DNA of 64,000 bases from Scleromitrula shiraiana (GCA_028455995.1 JABELC010000004.1:2480001-2544000); one strand, 5' to 3'. Shown: positions 1-12,241, counted from the first letter of the stretch. The notes: generated by a model from the sequence alone, not told the origin. Translations and numbers: made by a program.

Positions 1-1136
1 TATTAATCCTAAGGGTGTATTGGGGGCAGTAATTGTGGGGAAGAATGGTATGGGGAGTGTATTTTTGGATAGACCTGTCCAAATTTGGGAGATGATTGGA
101 AGGGGAATGGTTGTATCGAAACAACATGAGGGCGATAAGAAATTTGAAAGTAACGACGAGAATACACTTGTTGGTGTTATTGCACGGAGTGCAGGAGTGT
201 GGGATAATGATAAAACAGTATGTTCCTGCTCAGGCAAAACATTATGGGAGGAGAGAAAGGATGAGGTCAGCAAGGGAATGCTCTGATAAATATAACATAT
301 CGGACGATCGCGCAATAAATGACACGATCTGGTTGCTCATACGATATGATATGCTTAAGAAGCTTACTTCCTTCCCGCTCGCGCTTTGATGATCGTACGT
401 ACTTACGTGTATGAATAGTGGGCTCAGTAATAAGCACAAAAGAAGAAATGAAGGAGGGTTCGGTGGCAGGGCAAGTTGAACTTAGATACGGAGGAAATAT
501 ACGTACAATCTCCTGTCAAACAGTAGGGCTTTGATGGCGTTTCACTATCCCCATCTGCCGGCTGCTTGGGTAGGATTTGAGTGATGCCTTGTAATGTAAT
601 ATCGTGGCAATCAAGCAAAGTCAGAGAGATCAAATCATGCCCAGGTGCTTAGACATACCAAATCTGCTTTGGGATGCAAATTGATAAGGCCAAGTCATGT
701 GTATATGTGTGGTGATCTCATGGTAATCTTGGCAGGGCTGTCGGCTACAAATCGCTTTAGATTACGGAGCATCGGCTCTAACGTTGATGATCTCCCATCT
801 ACCTGAAAATTGGGACGGAAAAAGTAAATCTATGCCTTTCATGATATCGGTCTATTGCATACCTTTGAGAACAACATCGATGATCAGTGCCTGTCAAAAT
901 TTAGCATCTAAAATAAAGACACTTCACAACATTTTTTCTTTGAAAAAAACTCCCATTTTTCGTTTCTGCATAGCCGTTGAGTAAGGTGAGCTAGGCAATC
1001 TCAAACAAGGTGCGGTTGAAGCAAGTTTCGTCCCATCGTCAAAAGTTCACCTCCTTGAGACTTCGCCGCCAAGCTTCCTATCAAGCTTCCTTCGCTTTTC
1101 TAATGCCGTACCGTGATATCCGATAAGGTTATACAG
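1..1136. other. Intergenic, no gene recognised
   Basis: Short open frames occur on both strands, but none shows a recognisable domain or a convincing splice structure. The segment could include the edge of a gene lying upstream of the window; I cannot support that from what is here. Confidence 0.5.
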
Positions 1137-1994
1137 TAGAGGGCTTTAGCAATTTTCAAATTTTATTATATATTATAAAAATAATAAAGTACTACTAGTA
1201 GTATGATTCACGAAAGACGTGAAAGCCGACTCAACATTTAAAATTTTTGAATTTATTACTAAAAATCTATATTTTTAAATGTTACGGTATAAGTTGTGTG
1301 ATGGTAAAAGCTGATGTATTGAGTAACTAATCTACGAAATATAAATACATCTGTGGGATGGCTCCTGCCCCTAGCATTAAATATTTATATTTTATTAATA
1401 AATAATACTATTTTAAGAAAATTATTTATATATTTAAATAAAAAAATTGATTAATGAATTTTTTAATTTTTTAATATTGATATCTACAAAATAAAAATTT
1501 ATAGTATATTAATATATATATTAAAAACACATTAAAATCATCACTAAAATCGCTTATTTTAATATTCTTGCCAGTGTCCAGTCTTTACATTTTTCCCGCT
1601 TGAGTACAAATGCCCAAATTGCTTCATTTTTCATTAGTAACCAAGTAACAAGTTATTATATTGATTTTGAAGTATCTTCGAGAATATTCAAGTTGGGTCT
1701 TTTATTTAATTGAATTTGAAATTTTGAAATTTTATTTGAAAATTTGGGCATCAATAAAGAGTTTAGCCTTAAGTTATATATTTTTGTGGATTTTTGAAGA
1801 ATTTAAAAACTTAATTTTACTATCTATCATGATGTTAATTAAGTATATCTTCAAAATTGACTAATCTAGCAGTTGAATAACTTCTGTATGATTTTATGCG
1901 AACAACCGTGACTATACTACTATTCTAGTAATAATGTACTAGGCTGATTCCACTTATTATTTTCAAATAAAGTTTAAAGTGCTAAAGCCCTCTA
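1137..1994. mobile_element. AT-rich Tc1/mariner-type element relic with TA target duplication
   Basis: The block starts with TA followed by GAGGGCTTTAGCA (1139-1151) and ends with the exact reverse complement TGCTAAAGCCCTC followed by TA (1980-1994). This is a perfect 13-bp terminal inverted repeat flanked by TA, the target duplication typical of Tc1/mariner (including fungal pogo/Fot1) elements. The 858-bp interior is strikingly AT-rich compared with both flanks and has no intact transposase; its longest frame (1661-1864) gives a low-complexity peptide. An inner 11-bp inverted pair (1610-1620 and 1741-1751, core TGCCCAAATT) may be a nested relic. The composition fits repeat-induced point mutation, or a non-autonomous deletion derivative. 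The superfamily is inferred from TIR and TSD only. Confidence 0.7.
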
Positions 1995-4195
1995 ATGGAG
2001 TTCGTTTCTCTTTTGAGATTCATTTTCTTTCTTTTTGGATTTGGGTATTCTAATTGAGGTACGTGGCTATTTGTGACCTGTTCGGCTTCTCTTTTCGGTG
2101 ATATTTATTGCTGACACACTCCGGGGGGAATAATGGTTTATTTCTTAATGGGGAAGAACAAATCTTGTCACAACCCGTTTCGTCGAATCCAAACTAAGCC
2201 GGCGAAGCATGGAAATATTAGTAACATAAAACTTACCGGAAATGACATACTCTGCCTATGTAAGTAGGTAGTCGTTAGCAGGTTGCCAATATCATAGTCG
2301 AACGTCCCAAAAATAACTTGGCATCTTGGATTTTTTGCATATCGCAAGAAAAGTCCGGGGAATAATATGTTCTCGTAAAATCTATGAATAGTTACACAAT
2401 ATCACAAGATTGAACCCATACCCAATCTAAGAATATGCCGAGCAATATATCACCAACATAGAACTATTGAATCACGCCCGCTGCATATTGGATGTGATTC
2501 GCACATGGGAAGATCTTAAGATAGTGCTAGGTTCACAGAACAGACAGAACAGTTCTGAACTGGACTCTTGCCAATTTGAGTCAAGAAACAAATATATATA
2601 CCTACAGTACAAGGCCAAAAAAGAGCACAGACATCGATTGGATAGGTCTCATCACTAGAGTTTAAAAAAATCCCTTTACGCGCCCTGACAGCTCCAGTAA
2701 CTCTTCCCAACCAATCGGCAGGAGAAAGGGGTTCTTGGAACACTTGCTGCTTTGAATAACCTCTAAGCGAACTTCACCTTGGTTTCGTATCTAGTTCGAG
2801 GTTACCTTACTTCCAGCTACAGCTACGTATTTCAACAGGTGTCTGGCACTGACTGTTGGGATTCAAAATTACCTCTATAGTAAGTAGACAGACTTTACTT
2901 TATTGTCGTATACCTACGGTGTTGCTGACGGTATACCTGGATAAGTTCAATTATGTTAGTGGCTTGAACAATTTCATCTAACGTTCTCTTCTTTTCATAT
3001 TAATCGTGCGATAATGAGCGCACTCCTTCAAATTCCGTAACGCTCCGAACATCACTTCAATATAGAGTATTCCGATGACAACTTGTAAGATGTTGAAGCG
3101 GCAATTGACAAGGGGGATTGATGGATCAATCTAAAGAACAAATGAGTATCTAGAAGAATCATATGATGAATCCTTTTCTATATTCACGATGTACCAAAAT
3201 GTACTATACACAAATTTAGAACTATTGTATAGCTAGCTACTCCCCTCCCATCTGTCAAAACTTTCTATTTTCTGGTATCCCTTCATACAAATCATATCTA
3301 CGTACATTACGATCCTAAAGGTATCGAAGATTGTGTTATTCGCATGCATGAAACTTTCATACCTATTTGATTGATCTATAACATACCTACCTATATCTGC
3401 TTCATAGTTGAGAATTTCCATCTTCTTCAAGTTGGTCCTTTTTTTTTTCTTTTTTTCACATCGACATCCATCTATAACACAAGTATCCATTTTTTGATAC
3501 AATTAACATACATATCCATGGAACCGGACAACTAGGAACCCCTCCTTCACATTTTATCACGATTCTCCACATTTTTATTTGATGCAAGCGCCGCAGATGC
3601 ATTAGAATTTCATCTTTCGCCCACTCGTTATTTTCAATTCGTTGTAACAAATTGCTGCTAGTTCAGCAATTGTATACGAATCGTTCTTCTTCTCATACTA
3701 TACAATACAATAGATAGAATACGATACAGTACACCTCACTACACTACACTCCTTTTCAAGGTTGCCATTGCAATCCATCAATCAACCTTTCGATATCTCG
3801 ATATTTCGATATTTCGATTTATTAATCACGAGAACGGAAAATAATTATCTCCACGTTCATTTCGAGTTCCACTACTGTCCCACTTGCCCACTGCAACTAT
3901 CACGATCAACCACTAAACTTAATAGCGACGGGAGCCAGATATAGGAAACCGCCGATCCAAAACCAAAACATCTGAGTATAGCCGCCAAATATATACACGT
4001 AGGAAATATCTTGAATAATATTCAATAATTCGGGAAAGGCAAAATTTACATCGCTGGACGGTTCTGAAGATAACGCACGACAAACACTGATCGCAACAGA
4101 GGAAAGGGACGATCGCCAGGTACTAGAATTTCGAACAACTTTGCACGGCATACCTATCGCAAACACAACATAGAACTTCTTTACATCGCTTTACA
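1995..4195. other. Intergenic region upstream of noxR
   Basis: About 2.2 kb without a recognisable gene. Minus-strand frames at 3233-3502, 3456-3650 and 3906-4166 have no domain I know, and the last overlaps the noxR leader region. The 3720-3830 stretch has short degenerate repeats (ACTACAC, ATTTCGAT). It probably contains the noxR promoter. Confidence 0.5.
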
Positions 4196-4221
4196 GCTGG
4201 TCGCTCACGAAGGCGACCAGC
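4196..4221 (+). promoter_or_regulatory. GC-rich hairpin just upstream of the noxR start
   Basis: GCTGGTCGC (4196-4204) is followed by an 8-base loop and the exact complement GCGACCAGC (4213-4221). This 9-bp perfect stem sits 54 bases before the noxR ATG at 4276, in a locally AT-rich leader. If transcribed it would form a stable 5'-UTR hairpin; as DNA it is a dyad that could bind a dimeric factor. Function is inferred. Confidence 0.4.
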
Positions 4222-4275
4222 GACGGACGCACATTTTATAAAAAATCATATAATAATTGAGGAGAAAAATTCGAC

Positions 4276-6217
4276 ATGTCTTTGAAACAGGTCAGTGAAC
4301 GAACCCGAGAGACAGAGACAATTGAAGGTATACGATTCAGTACTGACCAATTCTCTAGGAAATTGAGACTTGGGTGGCTGCCCTCGCCCGTTACGATAAT
4401 AATGAATTTGATGAAGCGTTGAAGGAGTTTGATGGCATTGCAGATACTTCGAAGATTCTTTTTAATTGTGGTGTTATTCATGCGACACTGGGTGAGCATG
4501 AGAAAGCTGTTAGTATTTTACATTCCTTATAGATTCTTACACACATTCTAATTCACTGTAGGTTGAATGTTACCAAAAAGCAGTTCGTCTGGATCAATAC
4601 TTGGCCGTTGCATACTTTCAGCAAGGTGTTTCAAATTTTTTGGTTGGGGATTTCGAGGAGGCTTTGGCAAATTTCAACGATACTTTACTATACCTGAGGG
4701 GGAACAACATGATCGATTACGCTCAACTTGGTCTACTATTCAAATTATATTCTTGCGAAGTATTGTTTAATCGTGGCTTGTGCTACATTTATTTACAACA
4801 AAGGGAAGCAGGATTACAGGATTTCTCGTTTGCTGTTAAGGAAAAGGTTGTTGAAGATCACAATGTTATTGATGAGGCAATCCGTGATGAGGCAGAGGTA
4901 TGTTATATTATCCTATTGAGTTTTGCAAGAGCTGTCTAACATTAAAGTAGGGTTATACTGTTTTCTCTATTCCCGTAGGAGTTGTCTATAGACCCAATCA
5001 GGCTAAAGTCAAGAATTTAAAAACAAAAGATTACTTGGGCAAAGCTCGCTTGGTTGCTGCTTCAGATCGTGGCAACGCCTTTACTGGCTTTACTGGTTCT
5101 GAATTAAAGAATGTGAGTTTAGGAAAATGTTTGTAAGAAGGACATATCACTGACTGTTCCAGGCCGCTATCACCTCCGTTAAGGACGATAGACCAACAGA
5201 GAATCTCTCCTTCGCCGCTGCTAACCTTGTCAAACCTAATCTCACAAGTAAAAGACAACAATCAGAACCGCCTCTCAACCGGAATGTTTTCCCACCAACT
5301 CCACCACCTGAGGCAGAGAAATCTGCTGGTCCTCCACCTATGAGCCGTGGAGCTTCCGTTCGTAATGGACCGAAGCCCATGCTCGCGAAACTCAACATCG
5401 AGAAAGCACGTCCCAACGAAGGATATGAGATCCGTGATGATCCACGTGATCGTGACAGTGCGAGAAGTCCACCAGAAACTCGACCTAGACTTGGAACTCA
5501 ACGAACAGCATCGGAGCCCCGAAGATCAACACAAAGACAAATGTCCACCAGAAGGTCAGAATCACGCTCAAGACAGCAACCTAGACGAATGCAACCAACG
5601 CAGGAGGAGGATGACGAATACCCAGATGATCTTTACGACATGTATAGCGCTCGAAATTCAGGTAGTCAGCGAAGTGGTGGCAATAGGCGTTCAACTCGAA
5701 ACAACAGGTATATTGAAGAAGAGGATGAATATGCAAGTGATTATGATGAGGGTTCATTCGACGAAGATGATTTCGAAATGATTCCCAGCCGTCCACCACC
5801 ACCATCCAGATCGCGCACTACATCATCAATTAACGGCGGTGGCCGAAATAGTACACGTCAACCCGATGTTCGAAAAATTCGAGTTAAGGTTCACGCGGAA
5901 GATGTTCGATATGTCATGATAGATGCTACTATCGAATACCCATATTTTGTCGAGAAAATAAAAGATAAATTTAGCATACGCGATAGATTCAAGGTGAAGG
6001 TTCGTGATGAGGACGTTCCAAATGGTGATATGATTACCATGTGTGATCAGGATGATCTAAATATGGTCATTATGAGCGTAAAGGCAAATGCTAGGAGAGA
6101 ACGTTTGGACATGGGCAAGATGGAAGTAAGTATTATTATCTATATCTATATGATATTCCCCTAAATTATTCGCTTACTAACATTTTAAAACTATAGGTTT
6201 GGGTCGTGAAAGCGTGA
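4276..6217 (+). CDS. noxR: NoxR, regulatory subunit of fungal NADPH oxidase (p67phox homologue)
   Basis: Six exons: 4276-4290, 4359-4508, 4562-4897, 4951-5112, 5163-6125 and 6197-6217, with all junctions GT-AG and in phase, giving 548 residues. Exon 1 is only five codons (MSLKQ). Residues about 5-165 form TPR repeats (for example FNCGVIHATLGEHEKAVECY). They are followed by a conserved activation-type segment (YTVFSIPVGVVYRP, about 169-182), a long Pro/Ser/Arg-rich disordered linker, and a C-terminal PB1 domain (about 457-535, RKIRVKVHAEDVRY to DQDDLNMVIM). This TPR-activation-PB1 order defines NoxR, which binds Rac and NoxA/NoxB at the membrane, probably with Cdc24/Bem1 through the PB1 domain, to drive superoxide production in hyphal growth, sclerotium formation and infection. 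The gene looks intact. Confidence 0.95.
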
Positions 6218-7262
6218 TGAATGATCGAAATATAAGGACGAGGATAATATGTGAGAATATAACGATGAATGTTGACGATGATGAAGATATATCTCTTTTT
6301 TTTTACCAATCTATTCTCCTTTTTCATCTATCTATTTCTCTTTGGATGTTCTCTTTTTCTTTTCAGTTTGTATGTCTTAACCAAGACATTTGATACCAGC
6401 AATAACTTCGAACTTTTAGTTTCGGTTTTGACTTCAGTTATCTATCTGTTAGCGCCTGTCAAATCACATATATATCATCATATCATATCATATCATATCA
6501 TAGCACTAGACCAGAGAAGAACTAAAAAGCGGCGTTTTAATTCCTTACATGGTTTCTTTGCGCGATGGAAAAAGAGAGAGGTGTTTTAATATTTCCATTT
6601 TTCTACGTTTTCCTTGAATTCAATTCGTCTGGGACGATGTTGATTCTTAAGTGTTTTTCCTTGGCGTTGTTTGTTTTCTCTCTTTCTTTTTTTCTGGATC
6701 TTTCTCTTCTTATATGGCTGCTGGCTTTTGTGGATGGATGGACTGGAAATAGGGATATGGATAGGGATGGGGATGGGATGGGACTATGGATGGAGATGGA
6801 GATGGATTGGAAAGGAAAAGATTGGATTGGGTTCGAAATGGTAAGGGTGGAGGGGATAAAATCGGAGGGGGGATGGATGGATAGATGAACGGATTGATGG
6901 CTTCGAATATATAGATGATTTAGATGACATGGAGGATATGAAATAATACGATTGTACGTTCATATAGTAATTCTCGTCTATTATCTATTCGTATTATCTA
7001 TCAATCTATATAATTATATAATCTCAACTGAGATACGGGCTTTGATATGAATAATCACTCAGTCGATGCAACTATCTCATCTAGCTTTCCGCGTGTGGTG
7101 CTCCCACAAGTTCCTTAATTTCAGATACGGCAAGACTGGATTCTAAAGAGGTCTTCGAGTGAGATTAGAAAAGAAATCTACACCTTCCAAATCCCTCTCT
7201 TTAACTCCAGCTCTTTTCAATCCAGGTATAAGACAATCCCCTCTCATCTCCTCCTCTCACAT
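6218..7262. other. noxR 3' region and convergent intergenic spacer
   Basis: AT- and purine-rich sequence between the convergent noxR and hemerythrin-like genes. It contains a T-rich tract (6290-6380), an ATATC repeat near 6470-6505 and a GGATGGGA-rich stretch (6735-6890). No gene is recognised; the open frames here are repeat-driven. Confidence 0.5.
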
Positions 7263-8200
7263 CTACATCGGCATCCTCCTCATCTCCTCCAAACTCCAAT
7301 ACCTCCTCATGTTCTCCGCCCCCAAAGTCTTAACCTCCTGATCCAAATGTGTCCACAACACCTCCCCCCAACTATCCATCTTCTCCCCCAAAACCTTCAA
7401 ACTCAACTCTGTCTCTCCACTTTTACACTGCTCTAGATATTCTTGAAAAACATCCATGCCGGCGTGGATTTGTTTATGTTGACGAAGCAATTCGGCTGCG
7501 TTTTTGCCGGCTTTGAATTCGGGCATTTTGCGCGCGAGAACGGGGAATATGTGGGTTTCTTCGATGGAGTGGTGCGTGTGCAGGTGCGAGCAGAAACTTA
7601 GACCGGTGTCAAGGAATTGTTTGAGGGAGATGTTGCGGGGACGGGTGTTGTTTATGGTGGCGGTGTGGAGGAGTGTCCATTGTTGGCGGAAGTGGTTGTG
7701 CTGGAGAGAGAGGTTAGTGAGGGGTTTGGTTTGTATATGGGAAGTGAGGGGTTGATCGTGGGGAAATGTAGATGAATGTGGGGGTGGGGATAGAACTCTA
7801 TGTGTCGAATAAAAAAAATGTATTATGTATAGAGTAGAAGACTTACGAAATATTCCATATGATCAGCCATCGAGTTGTATACACGAAAGTCCGCAGCGCT
7901 CAACTTGGGCAATGCTTCTTCCTTCTTCTCCTCTTTCTTTTCAATTTCTTTTAATGCTTCCTCTTTCACATCATTCTTTCCCAAAATCTCAGCTTCTTTC
8001 TCTGCGGGCTCTGCTAGCCTTTCAATCTCTTCTTTCGCAGACTCGGTGCTTAAATCTGACATTTTTGCAACTGTGAATGGCAATACTGGAACAAGGGGCG
8101 TCGGACTTCTTATGAAAGCTCTGGGATGATATCTAGAGATTGAATGTATATTAATCAAGGTGGGATGAATATATGAGATGAGAGAATATATAGATCGCAT
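7263..8200 (-). CDS. Hemerythrin-like HHE-domain protein
   Basis: Two exons on the minus strand, 8200-7847 and 7700-7263, separated by a GTAAGT...CAG intron, give 263 residues. An internal Met at 8062 would give 217. The extra 46 N-terminal residues have several Arg and no acidic residue, so they could be a mitochondrial presequence; I keep the long form as possible, not proven. After an Ala/Glu/Lys-rich segment comes the HHE four-helix bundle, with His and acidic ligands in HMEYFHNHFRQQW, HLHTHHSIEETHIFPVLARK, LRQHKQIHAGMD and WTHLDQEVKTL. Hemerythrin-like proteins bind a di-iron centre and are linked to oxygen, NO or iron handling. The specific role here is unknown. The start may be affected by an unannotated 5' exon. 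Confidence 0.85.
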
Positions 8201-8811
8201 TTGAGAGGTAAATGAAACATGATAAGACGAATTAAGTAAATATTTGAATAAATATATATATATATCTCTCTCTCTCTAGCCTCAAGTCAAGGCATGGTAA
8301 GTAGTTGAAGCAACCAGTTAAATTACACCAAAAGTTTGCTGACCATTTTCCCTGGAGATTTTGAAGATTAGATAAGAATTTGTAAGTAATGGAGAAAATG
8401 AAATCACCGAATCGCGAGCATGGTAGAGCAGCACTACACTACACTATACTACAAGTCCGTCCTGGCTAGAGCTATTCTTATAAACAATAGTCGCTCTTCG
8501 CTCACCGGAGCAGAGACAACATTTGGGTAGTCACAATGGGCTAGAGTTGAGCTAGGTAGGTGATAAATGGATATTAAGTCCATCAGATTGAGGTTTGTAG
8601 TACCCCGAATTTTGACACTATTGATATGTTTTGGTGCTGCGTGATCACCAAGAATTATCTTTATTGTACATTTGGGACTTGAAATTAATTCAAACAGTGA
8701 AAAGGTCAAAACAAGCCATACGCCCCCATGCCCAGTCCCTTCAATAATAACAATAACTCCAAAGCCAATGCAGACATGAAATATTCCTACAACCCCAATT
8801 AAATGAGCACC
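8201..8811. other. Intergenic, no gene recognised
   Basis: Between the hemerythrin-like gene and the pad1 pseudogene. It contains a short TATATC/TCTCTC simple repeat (8255-8278) and otherwise no feature I can support. The minus frame at 8449-8709 has no recognisable domain. Confidence 0.5.
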
Positions 8812-9570
8812 CTACTCTTTCTGGAAACCGTTCCACCTCTCGAAATCGCCTGTGTCGATATCAAACAAATCCAGCATCCTCCCAACCATCTGGTCCACCA
8901 AATCATCTATCAAGTCAGGCTTTGTATAAAACGCTGGCATCGCCGGACAAATAACTGCCCCAGCCCTCGTGACATCCAACATATTCCTCAAATGAATCTC
9001 GCTCAACGGAGTCTCTCTTACGGCGAGGACTAACCGACGTCGCTCCTTCAACATCGCATCCGCTGCTCTAGAGATGAGATCGTCGCAGTATCCTGCATTG
9101 ACAGCCGCAAGCGTCTTCATACTGCACGGAAGAATGATCATTCCATCGGCACGGAAAGAGCCACTTGAGATGGGAGCAGCTTGGTCGTGATTCGAGTGAA
9201 CGTGGTCGGCAAGTGCCTGAACATTGGCTGATGTATAGTCTGTCCCATATTTCATGATGGTCTCGTCCCATTGGCTGGTAACAAGATGTGTTTCAACGTT
9301 GAGTCATCTTAAGATTGTGAGAAGCTTCATTCCGAGGATCGCTCCTGTTGCCCCTGTCATCCCAATAACGATGCGTTTTCGGCGTTGCTCAACGCTGTTT
9401 GAGGTCCCATTTGAATGCATTGCGTCTGAATGAGAGGTGTAAAGATCAAATCTGCTTAATTGGTTTTGCAACACGGCTTTTTGAATATTTACATTAGACT
9501 TGTTGTATGGTGGTATGGAATGTGAAGAGTTATATACTAGCAGGAAATGATATTTGTTTAGATGAACCAA
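8812..9570 (-). pseudogene. pad1: Pad1/UbiX-type prenyl-FMN synthase with one in-frame stop
   Basis: Read on the minus strand, a single continuous frame of about 252 codons matches the UbiX/Pad1 flavoprotein family along its length. It has the FMN-binding start RIVIGMTGATGA, the core SSGSFRADGMIILPCSMKT, the RRLVLAVRETPLSEIHLRNM segment and the C-terminus DLFDIDTGDFERWNG. The frame is interrupted once, by TGA at 9306-9304, immediately after LLTILR and before LNVETHLV, where fungal Pad1 proteins have Arg; CGA to TGA is one transition. Pad1 makes prenylated FMN for Fdc1, allowing decarboxylation of cinnamic, ferulic and sorbic acids. Only the first 88 residues would be made unless the stop is read through or absent in other isolates. 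The neighbouring regulator and fdc1 relic support the assignment. Confidence 0.88.
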
Positions 9571-10315
9571 AACATATCCATTCTAGATGAGACTGCATTA
9601 AATTATATATGACCTTCGAAATCTAATGCTCTGGCTAACTTTGAAGCCTTTTCAATCCTAAAACACCATCTCAATCATGTGTGGAGTGGTCCTTCGAACA
9701 GATCCGACGCATTTCGAAAGTTTTGTCCGAGATCAATCCTATCGGAACTATGCTTTCTCGTCTCTCCACTCTCATCATGCTCTCTTCCATCTCTCACAAC
9801 AATCTCACGAACTTCGTCATAATCATTAACTCACTCCATAAGTTCGGAATACGAGACTTTGGACCCGAGGACTTAAGAATTCCTATGCTGGTAAACTATA
9901 TCCACAATTCATACCTTTTTTGTACTTCTAATATTACGAGCTTTCCTAGATCTCTCCTAGCATGGCTTATTCTCTGGTATAAATCGCAGACATAATGGGC
10001 ACTGATAGATGTTTAAAAGCAATACATTGACATCGCCTGCCGCAGTTCTAGAGGCATATTGGAGGTTCAGAAACTTGTACATGCCACAATCTGATGGCAA
10101 GAAACGCGCTAGATCTTTCTCGTGGTATTATTCAAAGATACTATTGTTCTGTTCTATAACACGTGGCGAATAATGAGAGCTTGATTTCTAATTTTAATAT
10201 ATACCATAAACACAGCAACGCTGGTCGTTCCAGCCCTATTACCTGAAATGCGTGCCATGACTCTGTACTAGCACGAGGTCGAAGTCTACTTATCCTTTCT
10301 TTCAACCATCTGGAT
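9571..10315. other. Region that should hold the N-terminus of the SdrA-like regulator
   Basis: The regulator's middle-homology region starts at about 10.3 kb, so a Zn2Cys6 DNA-binding domain would be expected here. I find no intact C-x2-C-x6-C zinc cluster in any plus frame. A short stretch at about 10275-10310 reads CTSTRSKSTYPFF, reminiscent of the end of a zinc cluster with a Cys replaced by Ser, but a stop lies directly upstream in frame. Either the N-terminal exon has decayed or I cannot splice it by eye. Confidence 0.35.
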
Positions 10316-12241
10316 CATCATCAAATGAATCTGCTGGAGATATACAACAAGCGCTACCATCGAATATTGAGGTTTTTATGTGAGTGAATAGAGCTTTCTT
10401 AGGATTAGTCAGGGTTTATTTGATCATGATGACATCAATAACTGCCGTCGTTTGTACCTACATGTATCCTCCGCATAAAGCGGAATTGAGATTACACTGA
10501 TGTGTCATCTGTTGATGGAACTTTTTATAGCTGATATCCACACAGACTGTTTGAATGCCACCGCCTTCATTCTCATCCCTTTTCGCCTATCATTCCAGAT
10601 GTGGCCGAATTTGAACTTGGCCTTTGTTCTTACCTTGAAAGTCATGGTCAGACGAATGGGGAAATTGGTTTAGGAGAACAAAATCTTCTAGATACTTCAA
10701 ACCGGCGTTCTGTAGCATGGCTCGGGTCTCTCTATGCCGTATTAGCCTCAGGACTGCGATACTCTGAACATAGCAATAGTCAGATACAGGAGAAGTCCCA
10801 ACTTTATCGTCAGTCTCTCTCGGATCTACCATAATACTGCAATTAACTTGATGGTTTATTTGTAGTTCGATACTCCTTTCAATGCCTCAGAATGGCACAC
10901 TTCTTAATACGACCTTCACTACTGTGTATCCAAACGCTGTTGCTTCTTGGAAATGTACTTCAGAATGATACTAAGCCCGAAAGTGCCCGGATGCTTCTAG
11001 GGACGACCGCTAGAATGGCTCAAAGCTGAGGTATACATACACAAAAACATGACAAATCTTCACCGGGTAGGAAACTTTGGTAAGTCTTACATTCATTCGT
11101 TTTGCCATGCTAAAGTATCTAATTTTTTGTAGGTTATCAGTAGTATGGCAAGACTCCCTACTTTCATTATGCTTTGACAGAATTCCAGTCACAAGACCTA
11201 TCACAGCCGTAGAGCAAGTTCGAGATAATCTCTCATGCACACAAGCTATGCACTTCCTCTGCGACCGAGTCCTCCACAGTACGAGTCTGTGGACATCTTC
11301 CGAATCACCAAATCTAGCAGGTATACTTGAGGATGTATCACATATCGAGCAAATACGATCTAAGAGTATCGGTTTAAATGGCGAGACACGTCAACTCAGC
11401 ATCATCCGACGTTGCGAGACTTCAATTCTAAACCTGCACACATTTTTTGTCATTGCTTGGTTGTGCCGCCCAGCACTGCGTAACCGCGACTCGCAAGTGC
11501 AAACGTCATCTGTCCATTCTCAATTGATAGATAAATGCTACAAGAACCTCGTTCAATGTGTACGAGCCTTCGTTCAACTTCATTCGATGAGTATTGTTGC
11601 GTCGAGATCATGGTCAATCATTCATAATGGTCTGAGCTCCGCATTACTATTAGGTCTCTTGGAGGGCACTGCTAAAGATCCAGAAGTACGAGAGCTACAA
11701 GGTAGGATTTTAGATATATTTTCCGATTGTCAGGATAGTGGCACTGCTGCCTGGAACCTGGAGGCTAATTTGGAATTGTTCCCGCCGCATGCGAGGGCTA
11801 TTGCTGCGCTCAGGAGGGTATACAATGAGCATGATAACAATAATACGCAAATAAGGGGCAATGTTCCAGCTGGACCTTCGGATGAGAATATAACAAGGTC
11901 TGCGAATATGCAGTAAGTTACGCATAAATACCTACGGGAATGACAAATTTTCTAACTGGAGCAGAAATCGTACCTAACGCGAATATGAAACCAACATCAA
12001 CATGAACGAAATAACCACTTTCCAGCCAATATGGTATGAAGGACCAACGAACGAGTTTTCTCTACTCGGAGCTTTTGATTCAATCATCTGGGGTAAGTAA
12101 AGGACTACAACATACATATGCTGTATAAAGAACGAAACATCTGCTAACTAAAACAAACTAATCATAGATCCAAACGCAATGGATGGGTCTATGCCTATGT
12201 ATGGCAATTATAATATCTCATCCTTTGAACCATGGATGTAG
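10316..12241 (+). pseudogene. SdrA-like fungal-specific transcription factor, two in-frame stops
   Basis: The middle and C-terminal parts of a fungal-specific (MHR-type) regulator can be spliced cleanly: exons ending at 10379, then 10546-10808, 10866-11079, 11133-11912, 11965-12092 and 12168-12241, all with GT-AG junctions in phase. Diagnostic segments are HPFSPIIPDVAEFE, FLIRPSLLCIQTLLLLGN, ARMLLGTTARMAQS and VVWQDSLLSLCFDR, typical of fungal Zn2Cys6 factors. Two codons break it: TGA at 11027-11029, exactly where the family has Leu after ARMAQS, and TAA at 11975-11977. The zinc cluster itself is not recognisable upstream. Its place between pad1 and fdc1 matches sdrA of Aspergillus, the regulator of sorbic/cinnamic acid decarboxylation. 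That identity is inferred mainly from position. Confidence 0.72.

Noticed and set aside
20..389. Two overlapping plus frames at the window start
   Set aside because: No recognisable domain; could be the edge of a gene but there is no evidence.
3906..4166. 86-codon minus-strand frame with a hydrophobic C-terminus
   Set aside because: No known domain, overlaps the noxR upstream region and has no splice or promoter support.
9676..9828. Plus frame MCGVVLRTDPTHFESFV..., considered as the N-terminus of the SdrA-like regulator or as a GATase-type MCG start
   Set aside because: No zinc cluster or amidotransferase motif follows and the frame closes quickly.
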